NCBI RefSeq assembly: GCF_016617715.1
Contig: NZ_CP067225.1
Span: forward strand, 1,860,001 to 1,924,000
DNA from: Paracoccus sp. MC1862
Lineage (GTDB): Bacteria > Pseudomonadota > Alphaproteobacteria > Rhodobacterales > Rhodobacteraceae
Direction of reading: 5' to 3'
Length of the DNA: 64,000 nucleotides
Under the pieces are notes generated by a model that worked only from the letters and a program-made list of their open reading frames with translations, had not been told where the DNA came from and searched no databases. The position numbers and the translations under genes were made by a program. Shown piece by piece: positions 27,913-36,788 of this stretch. How positions within the stretch are numbered: position 1 is the stretch's first letter; each line of letters starts with the position of its first letter.

Positions 27913-28766
27913 CGCTCCTTCTCCCGCCGAGGAGCGGCCAGCATCCGGTCGAGGATAATGGCCACCACCACGATCACGAAGCCCGATTCGAACCCCAGCG
28001 CGGTGTTCACGCTGTTGAGCGCCCGGACCACCGGGACGCCCAGCCCCGCCGCCCCGACCAGTGCCGCGATGACGACCATGGACAGCGACAACATGATCGT
28101 CTGGTTCAGCCCTGCCATGATCTGCGGCAGGGCGCTGGGCAGTTCGACCTTCCACAGAAGCTGACGGGGGGTGGCGCCGAAGGCCCGGGCGGCCTCGACC
28201 AGCGCCTTGGGGGTGGATGCGATTCCCAGCCGCGTCAGCCGGATCGGCGCGGGCAGCACGAAGATCACCGTGGCGATCAGGCCGGGCACCGTGCCGATGC
28301 CGAAGAAGACGATGGCCGGGATCAGGTAGACAAAGGTCGGCAGCGTCTGCATCAGGTCCAGAAGCGGCTGGATATAGCGATAAAGCCGGGGCCGGTGGGC
28401 CAGCGCGATGCCGATGGGCACGCCCACCGCCATGCAGACGACGCCCGCCGACAACACCAGCGTCAGCGACTGCATGGTAGCGTCCCAGTAGCCTTGGTTG
28501 AGGATGAACAGGAAACCGACCGCCACCCACAGGCAGACCCGCCAACTGCGCCGCAGCACCCAGGCCAGCACCACGGCCAGCGCGGTGAAGACCAGCGGAT
28601 GCGGCAGTTCCAGAATCGTCTCGATCCCGGCGATCAGGCGGTCCAGCACCGCCGACACCGCGTCGAACAGGGGTGCCGCGTTCAGCTTGAGCCAGTCGAA
28701 GGCCCTGCGCGCGGTCTGGCCGACCGGCAGCTTGGTGTCGGTCAGCAGGTCGGTCAGCCAGTCCAT
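27909..28766 (-). CDS. choW: Choline ABC transporter permease
   Basis: A 285-residue ProW-type permease with about six to seven membrane helices and the ABC permease loop EAARAFGATPRQLLWKVELPSALPQIMAGLNQTIMLSLSMVVIAAL that couples to ChoV. It starts one base before the choX stop codon's end of the operon and overlaps choV by ATGA. It forms the channel for choline import across the inner membrane. Confidence 0.92.
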   Translation of the reverse strand: MDWLTDLLTDTKLPVGQTARRAFDWLKLNAAPLFDAVSAVLDRLIAGIETILELPHPLVFTALAVVLAWVLRRSWRVCLWVAVGFLFILNQGYWDATMQSLTLVLSAGVVCMAVGVPIGIALAHRPRLYRYIQPLLDLMQTLPTFVYLIPAIVFFGIGTVPGLIATVIFVLPAPIRLTRLGIASTPKALVEAARAFGATPRQLLWKVELPSALPQIMAGLNQTIMLSLSMVVIAALVGAAGLGVPVVRALNSVNTALGFESGFVIVVVAIILDRMLAAPRREKER

Positions 28767-28767
28767 C

Positions 28768-29703
28768 TCAGCCGTCCAGCGCCTCGTTCAATGCCGCCAG
28801 CGCGTCGCCGCCATCCACGGTGGTGACGCCCTCCAGCCACAGGGTCGCGGCGTCGCGGTTCTCGTCCAGCCAATCCCGCGCGGCGCGCCCGGGTTCCTTT
28901 CCTTCGTCAAGGATGGCCGACATGATCTGGTTTTCCATCTCCAGCGTGAAGGACAGGTTCTGCAGGAAAAGCCCCACGTTCGGGCATTCGGCGATATAGC
29001 CTGCCCGCGTGTTGGTGCGGACTTCGGCGCCGCCCAGGTCGGGGCCGAAGACCTCGTCGCCGCCGGGCAGGTAGGTCATGTCGAAGCGGGCGTTCATCGG
29101 ATGCGGCTCCCACCCGAGGAAGACGATGGGCTTGGCATCCGCATCGGCGCGGGCGACCTGGGCCAGCATCCCCTGCTCGCTCGATTCCACGATCTCGAAG
29201 GTGCCGAGGCCGAACCTGTCCTCGGCCACCATCTCAAGCAGCAGGCGGTTGCCGTCGTTGCCCGGCTCGATCCCGTAGATCCTGCCGTCCAGCGCGTCGC
29301 GGTTGGCCGCGATCGAGGCGAAGTCGGTGATCCCGGCCTGAACCCCGGCGCTGTTGGTGGCGAGCGTGTATTTCGCGCCCGTCAGGTTGGTGCGGACCGT
29401 GTCCACCGTTCCGGCCTCGGCATAGGGGCGCAGGTCGGCGGCCATCGAAGGGTGCCAGTAGCCTAGGAACACGTCGAGGTCGTCGGTGGACAGCGCCGTG
29501 TAGGTCACGGGGACGGACAGCACCCGCACCTCGGTCTCGTAGCCCAAAGCCTCCAGCAGGGTGGTCGCAAGCCCCGTTGTGGCCGAGATGTCTGTCCAGC
29601 CTACGTCCGAGAAACGGACGGTGCCGCAGCTTTCCGGCTCGGCCGCGGTGGCCATGGCGGGCAATGCGGCGGCCAGCGCCAGCAGCGCCTTGTGGAAGGT
29701 CAT
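28768..29703 (-). CDS. choX: Choline ABC transporter periplasmic substrate-binding protein
   Basis: A 311-residue binding protein with a signal peptide (MTFHKALLALAAALPAMATAA). The mature part begins ESCGTVRFSDVGWTDISATT and includes VFLGYWHPSMAADLRPY and VFLGWEPHPMNARFDMTYLPGGDEVFGP, the tryptophan-bearing segments that form the aromatic box of ChoX/ProX proteins. GAAGGAG precedes the chosen ATG; a longer frame upstream would overlap the operator. First gene of the operon, divergent from betI. Confidence 0.92.
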   Translation of the reverse strand: MTFHKALLALAAALPAMATAAEPESCGTVRFSDVGWTDISATTGLATTLLEALGYETEVRVLSVPVTYTALSTDDLDVFLGYWHPSMAADLRPYAEAGTVDTVRTNLTGAKYTLATNSAGVQAGITDFASIAANRDALDGRIYGIEPGNDGNRLLLEMVAEDRFGLGTFEIVESSEQGMLAQVARADADAKPIVFLGWEPHPMNARFDMTYLPGGDEVFGPDLGGAEVRTNTRAGYIAECPNVGLFLQNLSFTLEMENQIMSAILDEGKEPGRAARDWLDENRDAATLWLEGVTTVDGGDALAALNEALDG

Positions 29704-29735
29704 GGACTTCTCCTTCTTTGTCGCCGGCGCGTTTG

Positions 29736-29755
29736 TTGATTGACGGGTCAATCAA
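29736..29755. promoter_or_regulatory. Probable BetI operator
   Basis: A perfect palindrome TTGATTGAC-GG-GTCAATCAA lies between choX (start 29703) and betI (start 29805). It resembles the TTGATTGAAC-type BetI sites known from enterobacteria and lies where it could repress choX and possibly betI until choline is present. Confidence 0.8.
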
Positions 29756-29804
29756 GCCGGGCTACCCTTGCGGCCACTTGGGTGATTCTGCCGAGGGGTC
29801 AGTT

Positions 29805-30380
29805 ATGCCCAAAACCGGGGCCGAGGCCAGTCGAAAGGCTGCGCTGGTCGATGCCGCCATTGCCGCCGTCGGGCGTTCGGGCACCCAGGATGTCACCGTG
29901 GCGAAGATCGCGCGCGAGGCGGGAATGTCGCCGGCGCTGGCGCATCATTACTTCGGGTCGAAATCGCAGATGCTGGTGGCCGCGATGCGGCATATCCTTG
30001 CGATCTACGGCCAGAAGGTCCGGGCGGCGCTGGCGTCCTTTCCGCCCGGGGAAAGGGCCGAAGCGATCGTCGCCGCAAGCCTCGACGAGACGCATTTCGA
30101 CAAGGACACCACGGCGGCCTGGCTGAACTTCTATGCGCTGGCGCTGTCGGAACCCGAGGCCGGGCGGCTTCTGGCCATCTATCACCGACGGCTCAGGTCG
30201 AACCTGGTCCATGCGCTGCGGCCCCGCGCGGCCGAGCAGGCGGAGCGGGTGGCCGAGACGCTGGGGGCGCTGATCGACGGGGTCTACCTGCGCGCCGTCA
30301 TCGACAGGCAGGGGCCGGAGCCGGCGCAGGCCCATGCGATGGTGCGGCGCTGGCTGGACGAGGCCCTGCAGGGAAGCTGA
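29805..30380 (+). CDS. betI: TetR-family choline-responsive repressor BetI
   Basis: A 191-residue TetR regulator. The N-terminal HTH reads RKAALVDAAIAAVGRSGTQDVTVAKIAREAGMSPALAHHYFGSKSQMLVAAMRHI, matching BetI, and the C-terminal half (TAAWLNFYALALSEPEAGRLLAIYHRRLRSNL) is the BetI ligand domain. In other bacteria choline relieves its repression of betaine synthesis and choline uptake genes. It is divergent from choXWV across a clear palindrome. No betA or betB dehydrogenase gene follows; the next gene is convergent sspB, four bases on. Confidence 0.92.
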   Translation: MPKTGAEASRKAALVDAAIAAVGRSGTQDVTVAKIAREAGMSPALAHHYFGSKSQMLVAAMRHILAIYGQKVRAALASFPPGERAEAIVAASLDETHFDKDTTAAWLNFYALALSEPEAGRLLAIYHRRLRSNLVHALRPRAAEQAERVAETLGALIDGVYLRAVIDRQGPEPAQAHAMVRRWLDEALQGS

Positions 30381-30383
30381 CGA

Positions 30384-30851
30384 CTACCTGCGCCATTTGT
30401 CGAGGCTGACGACTTCGGCCCCACCGGGCGGCGGCGGTTCGGGCTCGGCGGCCGGCTGGCCGGGGGCCGCCCCTTCCTCATCGTCCTCGTCCTCGGCGTC
30501 CTGGGTTTCGAAGCGCAGGCCGAATTCGACCGAGGGGTCCACGAAGGTCCGCACCGAATCGAACGGGATATACAGCGGTTCGGGCGAGCTGCCGAAGTTC
30601 AGCGTGACCGAGAATCCTTCGGGCGTGACGCGCAGGTTCTCGAACCAGTGCTGGATGACGATGGTCATTTCCTCGGGGTAACGTTCGCGCAGCCAGCCGG
30701 CCATCTCGACGCCTTCGTCGCGGGTGTCGAAGGTGATGAAGAAATGATGCTCTCCGGGCAGGCCGTCCTGGGCGACGCCGTGCAGGACATCGACGATCAC
30801 GCCCTGCAGCGCGCGGTGCATCATCCCCCCATAGTCGATCTCGCCTGCCAT
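30384..30851 (-). CDS. sspB: ClpXP adaptor SspB (alphaproteobacterial type)
   Basis: A 155-residue protein. The core HHFFITFDTRDEGVEMAGWLRERYPEEMTIVIQHWFENLRVTPEGFSVTLNFG is the SspB fold that tethers ssrA-tagged proteins to ClpXP; the acidic linker EDEDDEEG and the terminal AEVVSLDKWRR fit the ClpX-binding tail. The chosen start is MAGEIDYGGMMHRALQG, the family start, over a longer upstream frame. It is convergent with betI. Confidence 0.92.
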   Translation of the reverse strand: MAGEIDYGGMMHRALQGVIVDVLHGVAQDGLPGEHHFFITFDTRDEGVEMAGWLRERYPEEMTIVIQHWFENLRVTPEGFSVTLNFGSSPEPLYIPFDSVRTFVDPSVEFGLRFETQDAEDEDDEEGAAPGQPAAEPEPPPPGGAEVVSLDKWRR

Positions 30852-30959
30852 GAACGTCTCCTGCTCGTATCGCGTCAGCATAGGGATGCGCCGGGGATTG
30901 AAAAGCCCATGACGCACAACCGGCGAAAGATCGCGAAGGGAAGGAAGGAGAGGGGAAAG

Positions 30960-31036
30960 TGGCGCGGTTGACGGGGCTCGAACCCGCGACCCCCGGCGTG
31001 ACAGGCCGGTACTCTAACCAACTGAGCTACAACCGC
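30960..31036 (-). tRNA. tRNA-Asp (anticodon GTC), copy 2
   Basis: 77 nt including an encoded CCA. The D-arm (TAGCTCAGTTGGTTAGAGTA), anticodon loop CTGTCAC and T-arm GGTTCGAGCC form a standard cloverleaf. Identical in every base to the upstream copy, 27 bases away. Confidence 0.97.
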
Positions 31037-31063
31037 GCATTGTCCCGTGGCGATCGATGGTGG

Positions 31064-31140
31064 TGGCGCGGTTGACGGGGCTCGAACCCGCGACCCCCGG
31101 CGTGACAGGCCGGTACTCTAACCAACTGAGCTACAACCGC
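31064..31140 (-). tRNA. tRNA-Asp (anticodon GTC), copy 1
   Basis: 77 nt with encoded CCA, anticodon loop CTGTCAC. First of two identical tandem copies and next to the promoter; both are probably cut from one precursor. Confidence 0.97.
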
Positions 31141-31175
31141 CCGAACCACTCCCAGATCGCCTCTGGGGTGCGGGG

Positions 31176-31204
31176 GGTTTACGCAGCCCCGCGCATGAGG
31201 TCAA
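31176..31204 (-). promoter_or_regulatory. Sigma70-type promoter for the tRNA-Asp pair
   Basis: On the minus strand TTGACC and TAAACC are separated by 17 bases; the -10 ends 36 bases before the first tRNA. A strong match for a stable RNA promoter, with a GC-rich stretch (CCCCGC) after the -10. Confidence 0.65.
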
Positions 31205-31235
31205 GCGCAATAAGGGGGGATCAGAGCGGGCGGGC

Positions 31236-31268
31236 AAAAAAGAAGAAACCCCGCGCGGTGGCGGGGTT
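31236..31268 (-). terminator. Rho-independent terminator after the nonapeptide-repeat gene
   Basis: On the minus strand, AACCCCGC / GCGGGGTT stem followed by TCTTCTTTTTT. Confidence 0.85.
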
Positions 31269-31313
31269 CTTCCGGGCAAGGGGCGGCGGTGCGGGACGCC
31301 CCCGTCCCTGTCG

Positions 31314-32435
31314 TCAGTTGCTGCCGGCGGTATAGGGCGGCAGGTTCTGGATCTGGTCGACAGGGGTGCCGACATAGGCTTCCAGATCGCCCGCGGCGGT
31401 GCGCTGGAACGAGATCTGGTCAAGCGGATAGGCCACCTGACGCTCGCCGATGCCGAGGAAGCCGCCGACCGCGACGATGGCGGTGTTGGTCGCGGCGTCA
31501 AAGGCGTCGATCTCGCCGATCTCGTCATAGTCGGCGCCATCAGGGGCAAAGACCTGCAGCCCGTCCAGCCCCTGGTTCGTCACCTCGACCGGATCGACCA
31601 GCGTATAGCCTTCGCGCACGACGATGTCGGTCGCCATGACCGGGGCAACAGCAACCGCGGTGCCGGTTGCGACACCCGTCACCACGCTGCCCGGCACGCC
31701 GTCACCTGCAAGCGCGGGATCGGCGCCGGTGACGTTCACCGCGGCCTCGCCCTGCTGGACCTCGACATTGGCCTGGCCGGCTTCCTGGACCTCGACGTTC
31801 GGGGCCGGGGCCTCGCCCACGCTGACCTGCGCCTCGCCCGTCTGCTCGACGTTGACGCTGGCCTCGTTCTGGCGGATCTCGACTTGGGCGGCATCGGCGC
31901 GGGTGACGTTCACCACCGGCTCGGCGTCGGTCACGTTGACGTTCGCCTCGGCGCCCTCGACCACGACGCGGGGCTGCGGCTGGACGAAGGAGACGACCGG
32001 CTCGGGCGTCTCGACCGTCACGACCGGCTCGGTCTCGCCGATACGGACCTCGGGATCGGCCAGCGCCACCGAGACGACAGGCTGCGGGATGTTCACGGTC
32101 ACGGTCGGCTCGGCCTGCGTCACGGTGATGGTCGGGGCGCATTGCTGGACCTCGACCTGCGGCGGGGCCTGGGTGACGGTGACGGTCGGCTCGGGCTGCT
32201 CAACGGTGACCTGGGGCGCGGCCTGGGTGACCTGGACCTCGGGCGTGGGCACCTCGACGTTCACGGTCGGCTCGGCCTGCTCGACGATCACCTGGCCGCC
32301 CGGGACGGCGACGGCCGCGGGATCGGTGACCGCCGCCGGGTCGGTTGCGGGGGCATCGGTGGCTGTCTGCGCCATGGCGCCCGCCGCGGCAAAGGACAGT
32401 ACTGCGGCCGTGCCCAGAAGCTGCTTGATGAGCAT
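31314..32435 (-). CDS. Secreted PRC-barrel protein with about 21 tandem nonapeptide repeats
   Basis: A 373-residue exported protein. Signal peptide at 1-22 (AVLSFAAAGAMAQ), a short Asp/Pro/Ala stretch, then from about residue 49 to 240 a run of nine-residue units of the form V-x-V-x-x-x-x-P-x (for example VTVEQPEPT, VTVTQAPPQ, VNVTDAEPV); the first 14 units are exactly nine residues and later ones nine or ten. After a spacer comes a C-terminal PRC-barrel-like domain (about 290-373, DEIGEIDAFDAATNTAIVAVGGFLGIGERQVAYPLDQI). The alternating Val pattern suggests a beta-solenoid or extended beta stalk. A paralogue with the same PRC end lies upstream on the same strand. Function unknown; a periplasmic or surface structural role is inferred. 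Confidence 0.85.
   Translation of the reverse strand: MLIKQLLGTAAVLSFAAAGAMAQTATDAPATDPAAVTDPAAVAVPGGQVIVEQAEPTVNVEVPTPEVQVTQAAPQVTVEQPEPTVTVTQAPPQVEVQQCAPTITVTQAEPTVTVNIPQPVVSVALADPEVRIGETEPVVTVETPEPVVSFVQPQPRVVVEGAEANVNVTDAEPVVNVTRADAAQVEIRQNEASVNVEQTGEAQVSVGEAPAPNVEVQEAGQANVEVQQGEAAVNVTGADPALAGDGVPGSVVTGVATGTAVAVAPVMATDIVVREGYTLVDPVEVTNQGLDGLQVFAPDGADYDEIGEIDAFDAATNTAIVAVGGFLGIGERQVAYPLDQISFQRTAAGDLEAYVGTPVDQIQNLPPYTAGSN
31716..32291 (-). repeat. 27-bp-periodic coding repeat (nonapeptide units)
   Basis: About 21 tandem units of 27 to 30 bases in the PRC-barrel gene. Units are diverged at DNA level but keep Val at positions 1 and 3 and, in most, Pro at position 8. Confidence 0.85.
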
Positions 32436-32528
32436 GAAGGTTCCTTTCGTCTTTTTTATAAGTGCCCGCCGGTGTCTCAGGCATCGGGGTCACAACCCCA
32501 CGATCTGGCGCAGGTTCCCACCGGAACG

Positions 32529-32556
32529 AAAAAGGGCGCCCCGGATGGGACGCCCT
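32529..32556 (-). terminator. Rho-independent terminator after the Thr-rich PRC-barrel gene
   Basis: On the minus strand, AGGGCG-TCCC / GGGG-CGCCCT stem followed by TTTTT. Confidence 0.8.
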
Positions 32557-32576
32557 GATTGCCTGCGCGGACTGGC

Positions 32577-33380
32577 TCAGCGCATGACGGTGGTGGTGTC
32601 GAAATCGGGCAGCGCCTCAAGCTCCTCGCGGGTGTAGTTGGTCGCGAAGAAGGCGTCATCGCCGATCTGCACGAAGTGCAGCGCGTCCGGGTCCAGCAGC
32701 ACCGACTTGGCCCCGAGGCCGAGGAAGCCGCCGATGTCGGCGACATAGCCCACGATGTTGTTCTGCGGGTCCACGACGATGTCGTTCACCTGGGCGATGT
32801 CGGTCCATTCAGCCGGGCGTTCGGTCATGGTGCCGGTCTGCCAGGCGGTCGAGGACGGCTGGTTGGTGGTCCAGATCCGGCGGTTCATGATCCACGAGCC
32901 GAGCATGCCGGGGTTGTCGGCCGACATCACCGCCGTCCCTGCGGCGGTGGCGGTGGTCTGATCTGTGGCCATGGCGCCGGTCGTCGTGGTGGTCATCGTG
33001 TCGGTCATCGTGGCCATGCCGCCGGTCGCGGTCGTATCCGCGGGCACCGTTGTGGTGGCCGCGGTGGTAGCCGTCGTGTCGGCGCCCGTGGTCATTGCCG
33101 CATCGGTTGCGTCCTCGGCCCGGTCGGCGGCATCCTCGGCCACGTCGGCGGTCCCGGTCGTCATCGTCGAATCAAGGGCGTTCTCAGCCGAATCGGCAGC
33201 GTCCTCGATCCGGTCACCGGCAGCCGCAGCGGCATCGCCGGTGGCCGTGGCGGCGTTGTCCAGCGCGGTGGCGGCAGTGGTGTCGGTAGTCGTGGTCGTG
33301 GTGGTGTCGGTGGCGGTCTGCGCCATCGCGAAGCCCGTCAGGGCAAGAGACGAAGTGGCGGCGAGAAGCAGAGCTTTCAT
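32577..33380 (-). CDS. Secreted PRC-barrel protein with Thr/Ala-rich low-complexity region
   Basis: A 267-residue exported protein: signal peptide (MKALLLAATSSLALTGFAMAQ), then about 130 residues made mostly of Thr, Ala, Asp and Met (TATDTTTTTTTDTTAATALDNAATATGDAAAAAGDRIEDAADSAENALD includes heptad-like stretches), then a PRC-barrel domain from about residue 180 (AEWTDIAQVNDIVVDPQNNIVGYVADIGGFLGLGAKSVLLDPDALHF). The VGG/IGGFLGxG signature is shared with the neighbouring nonapeptide-repeat protein, so the pair looks like a duplication with different stalks. Similar PRC proteins are frequent in Rhodobacterales and uncharacterised. Confidence 0.85.
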   Translation of the reverse strand: MKALLLAATSSLALTGFAMAQTATDTTTTTTTDTTAATALDNAATATGDAAAAAGDRIEDAADSAENALDSTMTTGTADVAEDAADRAEDATDAAMTTGADTTATTAATTTVPADTTATGGMATMTDTMTTTTTGAMATDQTTATAAGTAVMSADNPGMLGSWIMNRRIWTTNQPSSTAWQTGTMTERPAEWTDIAQVNDIVVDPQNNIVGYVADIGGFLGLGAKSVLLDPDALHFVQIGDDAFFATNYTREELEALPDFDTTTVMR

Positions 33381-33490
33381 CGGTGACGTCCTTCTTTTGT
33401 CCAAATCAGCCGGGATCGCTTTGCGTCCCCGGTCTGGCGCTCCAACGTCCGTTGCTTGGCCCGCGTTCCCGGCTGCTCATCAAGTGGTTG

Positions 33491-34582
33491 TCAGCGGCAC
33501 GGCGGGCTGATCCGTCCGCCGCAGACGGCGCCCGGTGCGCCCGTGGTCCCTGGCCCCGAGGTGGGCAGCCCCCGCAGCACCCGCGCGGCGAGCCAGGCAA
33601 AGGCCTGCGCCTCGATCATGTCGCCATCTAGCCCGACATCCTCGACCGGGCGGACGGGCAGGCCGCAGCGGTCCGCCAGCGCCCGCATCATGGCGGCGTT
33701 GTGACGCCCGCCGCCGCAGACCAGAACCGAGGCCGGGCGCGAGGGCAGCAGCCCCAGCCCCGCCGCCACCGCCGCCGCCGCCGTGTGGGTCAGGGTCGCC
33801 GCCGCATCCGCGTCCTCCATCTGGGCGACGGCCGGGGCCAGCATGGCGAAAGAGTCACGGTCCAACGACTTGGGCGCAGGGCGGGCGAAATAAGGGTGGC
33901 GCAGAAAGTCCAAGATCAGTGATTCTCGGGGATTGCCTTGGGCGGCAAGCGCGCCGCCCTCGTCGCGCGGAACGCCGCGCCGCGCCCGTATCAGGTCGTT
34001 CAGCGGCGCGTTCGCCGGGCCGGTGTCGAAGGCCACGCAGGCTTTCAGCGGGTCAGGGTTGCGCGGGTCGCACCAGGTCAGGTTGCCGACCCCGCCAAGG
34101 TTCAGGAACACCACCGGCTCAGGCGAAAGCCGCCCCTGCCCCACTGCCCAGCGGGCCAGCGCATGATGGAAGAAGGGCGCGAGCGGCGCACCCTCACCGC
34201 CCTGCCGCACGTCCTCGGTGCGGAAGTCCCAGACGGTGCGGCGGCCCGTAGCGCGGGCGAGTTCCCAGCCTTGCCCAGCCTGATGGGTGCGCCCGGCGCC
34301 CGGATCATGGGCGAGCGTCTGCCCGTGATAGCCGATCAGATCCGCCTCGGGGAAATCCGCCGCCAGCGCCGCATGGGCCCGCACCGACAGGGCCGCCGCC
34401 TCGGCCACCCCCGGCTCTCCCGGCCAGCGGCGCAGCGCGGCGTGCAGGACCTCCGCCTCCTCCGCCGAATAGGCGCGATAACCCACTCGCCCGAAGCCGA
34501 AGATCGCCTCGCCGTCAGTGTCTAGCACCGCCGCGTCCACCCCGTCCAGCGAGGTGCCCGACATCATCCCCAGGACCAGCAT
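33491..34582 (-). CDS. anmK: Anhydro-N-acetylmuramic acid kinase
   Basis: Phosphorylates and opens 1,6-anhydroMurNAc to MurNAc-6-phosphate during peptidoglycan recycling, using ATP. The 363-residue protein begins [21 protein letters not shown] (catalytic Asp in SLDGVD), has [13 protein letters not shown] and [13 protein letters not shown] for substrate binding, and [17 protein letters not shown] plus [18 protein letters not shown] near the end. No murQ is adjacent. Divergent from tyrS, 64 bases away. Confidence 0.95.
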   Translation of the reverse strand: MLVLGMMSGTSLDGVDAAVLDTDGEAIFGFGRVGYRAYSAEEAEVLHAALRRWPGEPGVAEAAALSVRAHAALAADFPEADLIGYHGQTLAHDPGAGRTHQAGQGWELARATGRRTVWDFRTEDVRQGGEGAPLAPFFHHALARWAVGQGRLSPEPVVFLNLGGVGNLTWCDPRNPDPLKACVAFDTGPANAPLNDLIRARRGVPRDEGGALAAQGNPRESLILDFLRHPYFARPAPKSLDRDSFAMLAPAVAQMEDADAAATLTHTAAAAVAAGLGLLPSRPASVLVCGGGRHNAAMMRALADRCGLPVRPVEDVGLDGDMIEAQAFAWLAARVLRGLPTSGPGTTGAPGAVCGGRISPPCR

Positions 34583-34646
34583 CCGCCTTTTCTTCCCCTC
34601 GTGCCCCGGCGGCTGTATAGGCGGGCCGAGTAGAAGGAAAAAGCCG

Positions 34647-35894
34647 ATGACCTACCGTCCGAAGTCCGAGTTCCTGACCGTCATGACGGAACGCGGCTAT
34701 CTGGCCGACTGCACCGACCTGCAGGCGCTGGATGACGCTTTGATCGAGGGTCCGGTCACGGCCTATATCGGCTATGACGCGACGGCGGCGAGCCTGCACG
34801 TCGGCCACCTTCTGAACATCATGATGCTGCGCTGGTTCCAGAAGACCGGGAACAAGCCGATTACCCTGATGGGCGGCGGCACGACCAAGGTGGGCGACCC
34901 TTCGTTCCGCTCCGAGGAACGCCCGCTGCTGGACGACGCCGCGATCCAGTCGAACATCGACGGGATGCAGCGGGTCTTCGCCCGCTATCTCGACTATGGC
35001 AGCGACGCGGCGATGATGCTGAACAACGCCGAGTGGCTGGACGGGCTGAACTATCTCGACTTCCTGCGCGACATCGGGCGGCATTTCTCGGTCAACCGGA
35101 TGCTGTCCTTTGAATCGGTGAAGTCGCGGCTGGACCGGGAACAGAGCCTGTCCTTCCTCGAATTCAACTACATGATCCTGCAGGCCTACGACTTCCTTGA
35201 ACTCTACCGCCGTTACGGCTGCAGGTTGCAGATGGGCGGGTCGGACCAGTGGGGCAACATCGTCAACGGGATCGACCTGACGCGCCGGGTGCTGGATTCG
35301 GAAATCTGGGGCCTGACCTCGCCGCTGCTGACGACCTCGGACGGGCGCAAGATGGGCAAGTCGGCGGGGGGCGCGGTCTGGCTGAACGGCGCGATGCTGT
35401 CGCCTTACGAGTTCTGGCAGTTCTGGCGCAACACCACCGACGCCGACGTGGGCCGCTTCCTCAAGCTCTACACCGAGCTTCCGGTGGCCGAGTGCGAGCG
35501 GCTGGGCACGTTGCAGGGCCAGGCGATCAACGACGCCAAGATCGTGCTGGCGAACGAGGTCACGACCTTGCTGCACGGCGCCGAGGCTGCGGCCTCCGCC
35601 CAGGCGACCGCCCACGAAGTCTTCGAACAGGGCGGCACCGGCGTCGATCTGGAACTGGTCGCCATGCCGGCCGCGGCCTTTGAAGGAGGTCTGTCGGTCG
35701 TCCAGATGCTGGCGCAGACGGGACTGACGGCTTCGGGAAAAGAGGCCAAGCGCTTGATCGCCGAAGGGGGCCTGCGGCTGAACAACGACGTCGTGGCCGA
35801 CCCGCAGCGGATGCTGTCCGCCGAGGAAATCGGCGCGGGCATGAAGGTCAGCCTCGGCCGGAAGAAGCACCGGATGCTGCGGATCGTCGGATGA
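34647..35894 (+). CDS. tyrS: Tyrosyl-tRNA synthetase
   Basis: Class I aminoacyl-tRNA synthetase, 415 residues, charging tRNA-Tyr. Visible are [23 protein letters not shown] (HVGH as the HIGH motif), the tyrosine pocket around [19 protein letters not shown], the KMSKS counterpart [11 protein letters not shown], and a C-terminal S4 domain ([19 protein letters not shown]). The start has AGAAGGAAAAAGCC just before it. The stop overlaps the next ATG (ATGA), so translation of the kinase gene is coupled. Confidence 0.97.
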   Translation: MTYRPKSEFLTVMTERGYLADCTDLQALDDALIEGPVTAYIGYDATAASLHVGHLLNIMMLRWFQKTGNKPITLMGGGTTKVGDPSFRSEERPLLDDAAIQSNIDGMQRVFARYLDYGSDAAMMLNNAEWLDGLNYLDFLRDIGRHFSVNRMLSFESVKSRLDREQSLSFLEFNYMILQAYDFLELYRRYGCRLQMGGSDQWGNIVNGIDLTRRVLDSEIWGLTSPLLTTSDGRKMGKSAGGAVWLNGAMLSPYEFWQFWRNTTDADVGRFLKLYTELPVAECERLGTLQGQAINDAKIVLANEVTTLLHGAEAAASAQATAHEVFEQGGTGVDLELVAMPAAAFEGGLSVVQMLAQTGLTASGKEAKRLIAEGGLRLNNDVVADPQRMLSAEEIGAGMKVSLGRKKHRMLRIVG

Positions 35895-36787
35895 CATCCC
35901 CGCGCCCGGACATCCTCTGCGTCGGCGCGGTGCTGTGGGACGTAATCGGCCGCAGCCCCGCACCGATGGCTCCGGGCGCGGACGTGCCGGGCCGCATCCG
36001 CCATGTGCCGGGCGGCGTGGCGCTGAACGTGGCTGTTGCCTTGGCTGCACGGGGGCAATCCGTGGCCGTGCTGGGCGCAGTCGGCACCGATCCCGAGGGC
36101 GACGCGCTGCTGGCCGCCGTGCGCGCCTTGGGGGTCGCCACTGACTGGATGCAGCGCCTGCCCGACTGGCCGACCGACGTGTATATGGCGATCGAGGACA
36201 GCCACGGCCTGATCGCCGCCATCGCCGACGCCCATTCGCTGGAAGCCGCCGGCGGCCGGGTGCTGGCCCCCTTGCGCGACGGCACCTTCGGCTCGGCCGA
36301 GGCGCCGTGGCACGGAACGGTGGTGATCGACGGCAACCTGACCGTGCCGCAGCTTGAAGCCATCGCATCCGACCCCACCCTGCGCCAGGCCGACCTGCGC
36401 GTGGTCCCGGCCAGCCCCGGCAAGGCCGAACGCCTTGCGCCCTTGCTGGGGTTGGATCACGTCACCCTCTACCTCAACCGCGCCGAGGCCGAGACGCTGG
36501 CGGGCCACCCCTGCGCGGGCGCGGCCGAGGCCGCCTCTGCCGTGGTGACGCGCGGCGCGTCCCGCGTTCTGGTCACTGACGGCGCCCGCCCTGCTGCCTG
36601 CGCCATGCGCGGGGCCGAAGTGCTGACGCAACAGCCGCCCCCCGTCACCATCGCCCGCGTGACCGGCGCAGGCGACTGCTTCATGGCCGCGCATATGGTG
36701 GCCGAACGCGCGGGCGCCGACCGCGCCACCGCTCTGGACGCTGCAATTCTTGCCGCCGCCGCCCATGTCTCGGGCGAAGGACCATGA
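35891..36787 (+). CDS. psuK: PfkB-family carbohydrate kinase, probable pseudouridine kinase
   Basis: A 298-residue ribokinase-like enzyme with [11 protein letters not shown] at the start, the substrate motif [15 protein letters not shown], and the catalytic signature [14 protein letters not shown]. The family alone does not fix the substrate, but the pseudouridine-5'-phosphate glycosidase gene 73 bases downstream makes pseudouridine the likely one: PsuK makes PsiMP and PsuG splits it into uracil and ribose 5-phosphate. The start overlaps the tyrS stop. Gene name is inferred from context. Confidence 0.8.
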   Translation: MTSPRPDILCVGAVLWDVIGRSPAPMAPGADVPGRIRHVPGGVALNVAVALAARGQSVAVLGAVGTDPEGDALLAAVRALGVATDWMQRLPDWPTDVYMAIEDSHGLIAAIADAHSLEAAGGRVLAPLRDGTFGSAEAPWHGTVVIDGNLTVPQLEAIASDPTLRQADLRVVPASPGKAERLAPLLGLDHVTLYLNRAEAETLAGHPCAGAAEAASAVVTRGASRVLVTDGARPAACAMRGAEVLTQQPPPVTIARVTGAGDCFMAAHMVAERAGADRATALDAAILAAAAHVSGEGP

Positions 36788-36788
36788 G

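Noticed and set aside
29741..29751. FNR box in the choX-betI gap (TTGAC..GTCAA)
   Set aside because: The half-sites are separated by two bases instead of four and extend as a longer palindrome typical of BetI.
30960..31140. Two near-identical direct repeats of about 80 bases, possibly a CRISPR or attachment site
   Set aside because: They are tandem tRNA-Asp genes; no third repeat, no spacer array and no integrase nearby.
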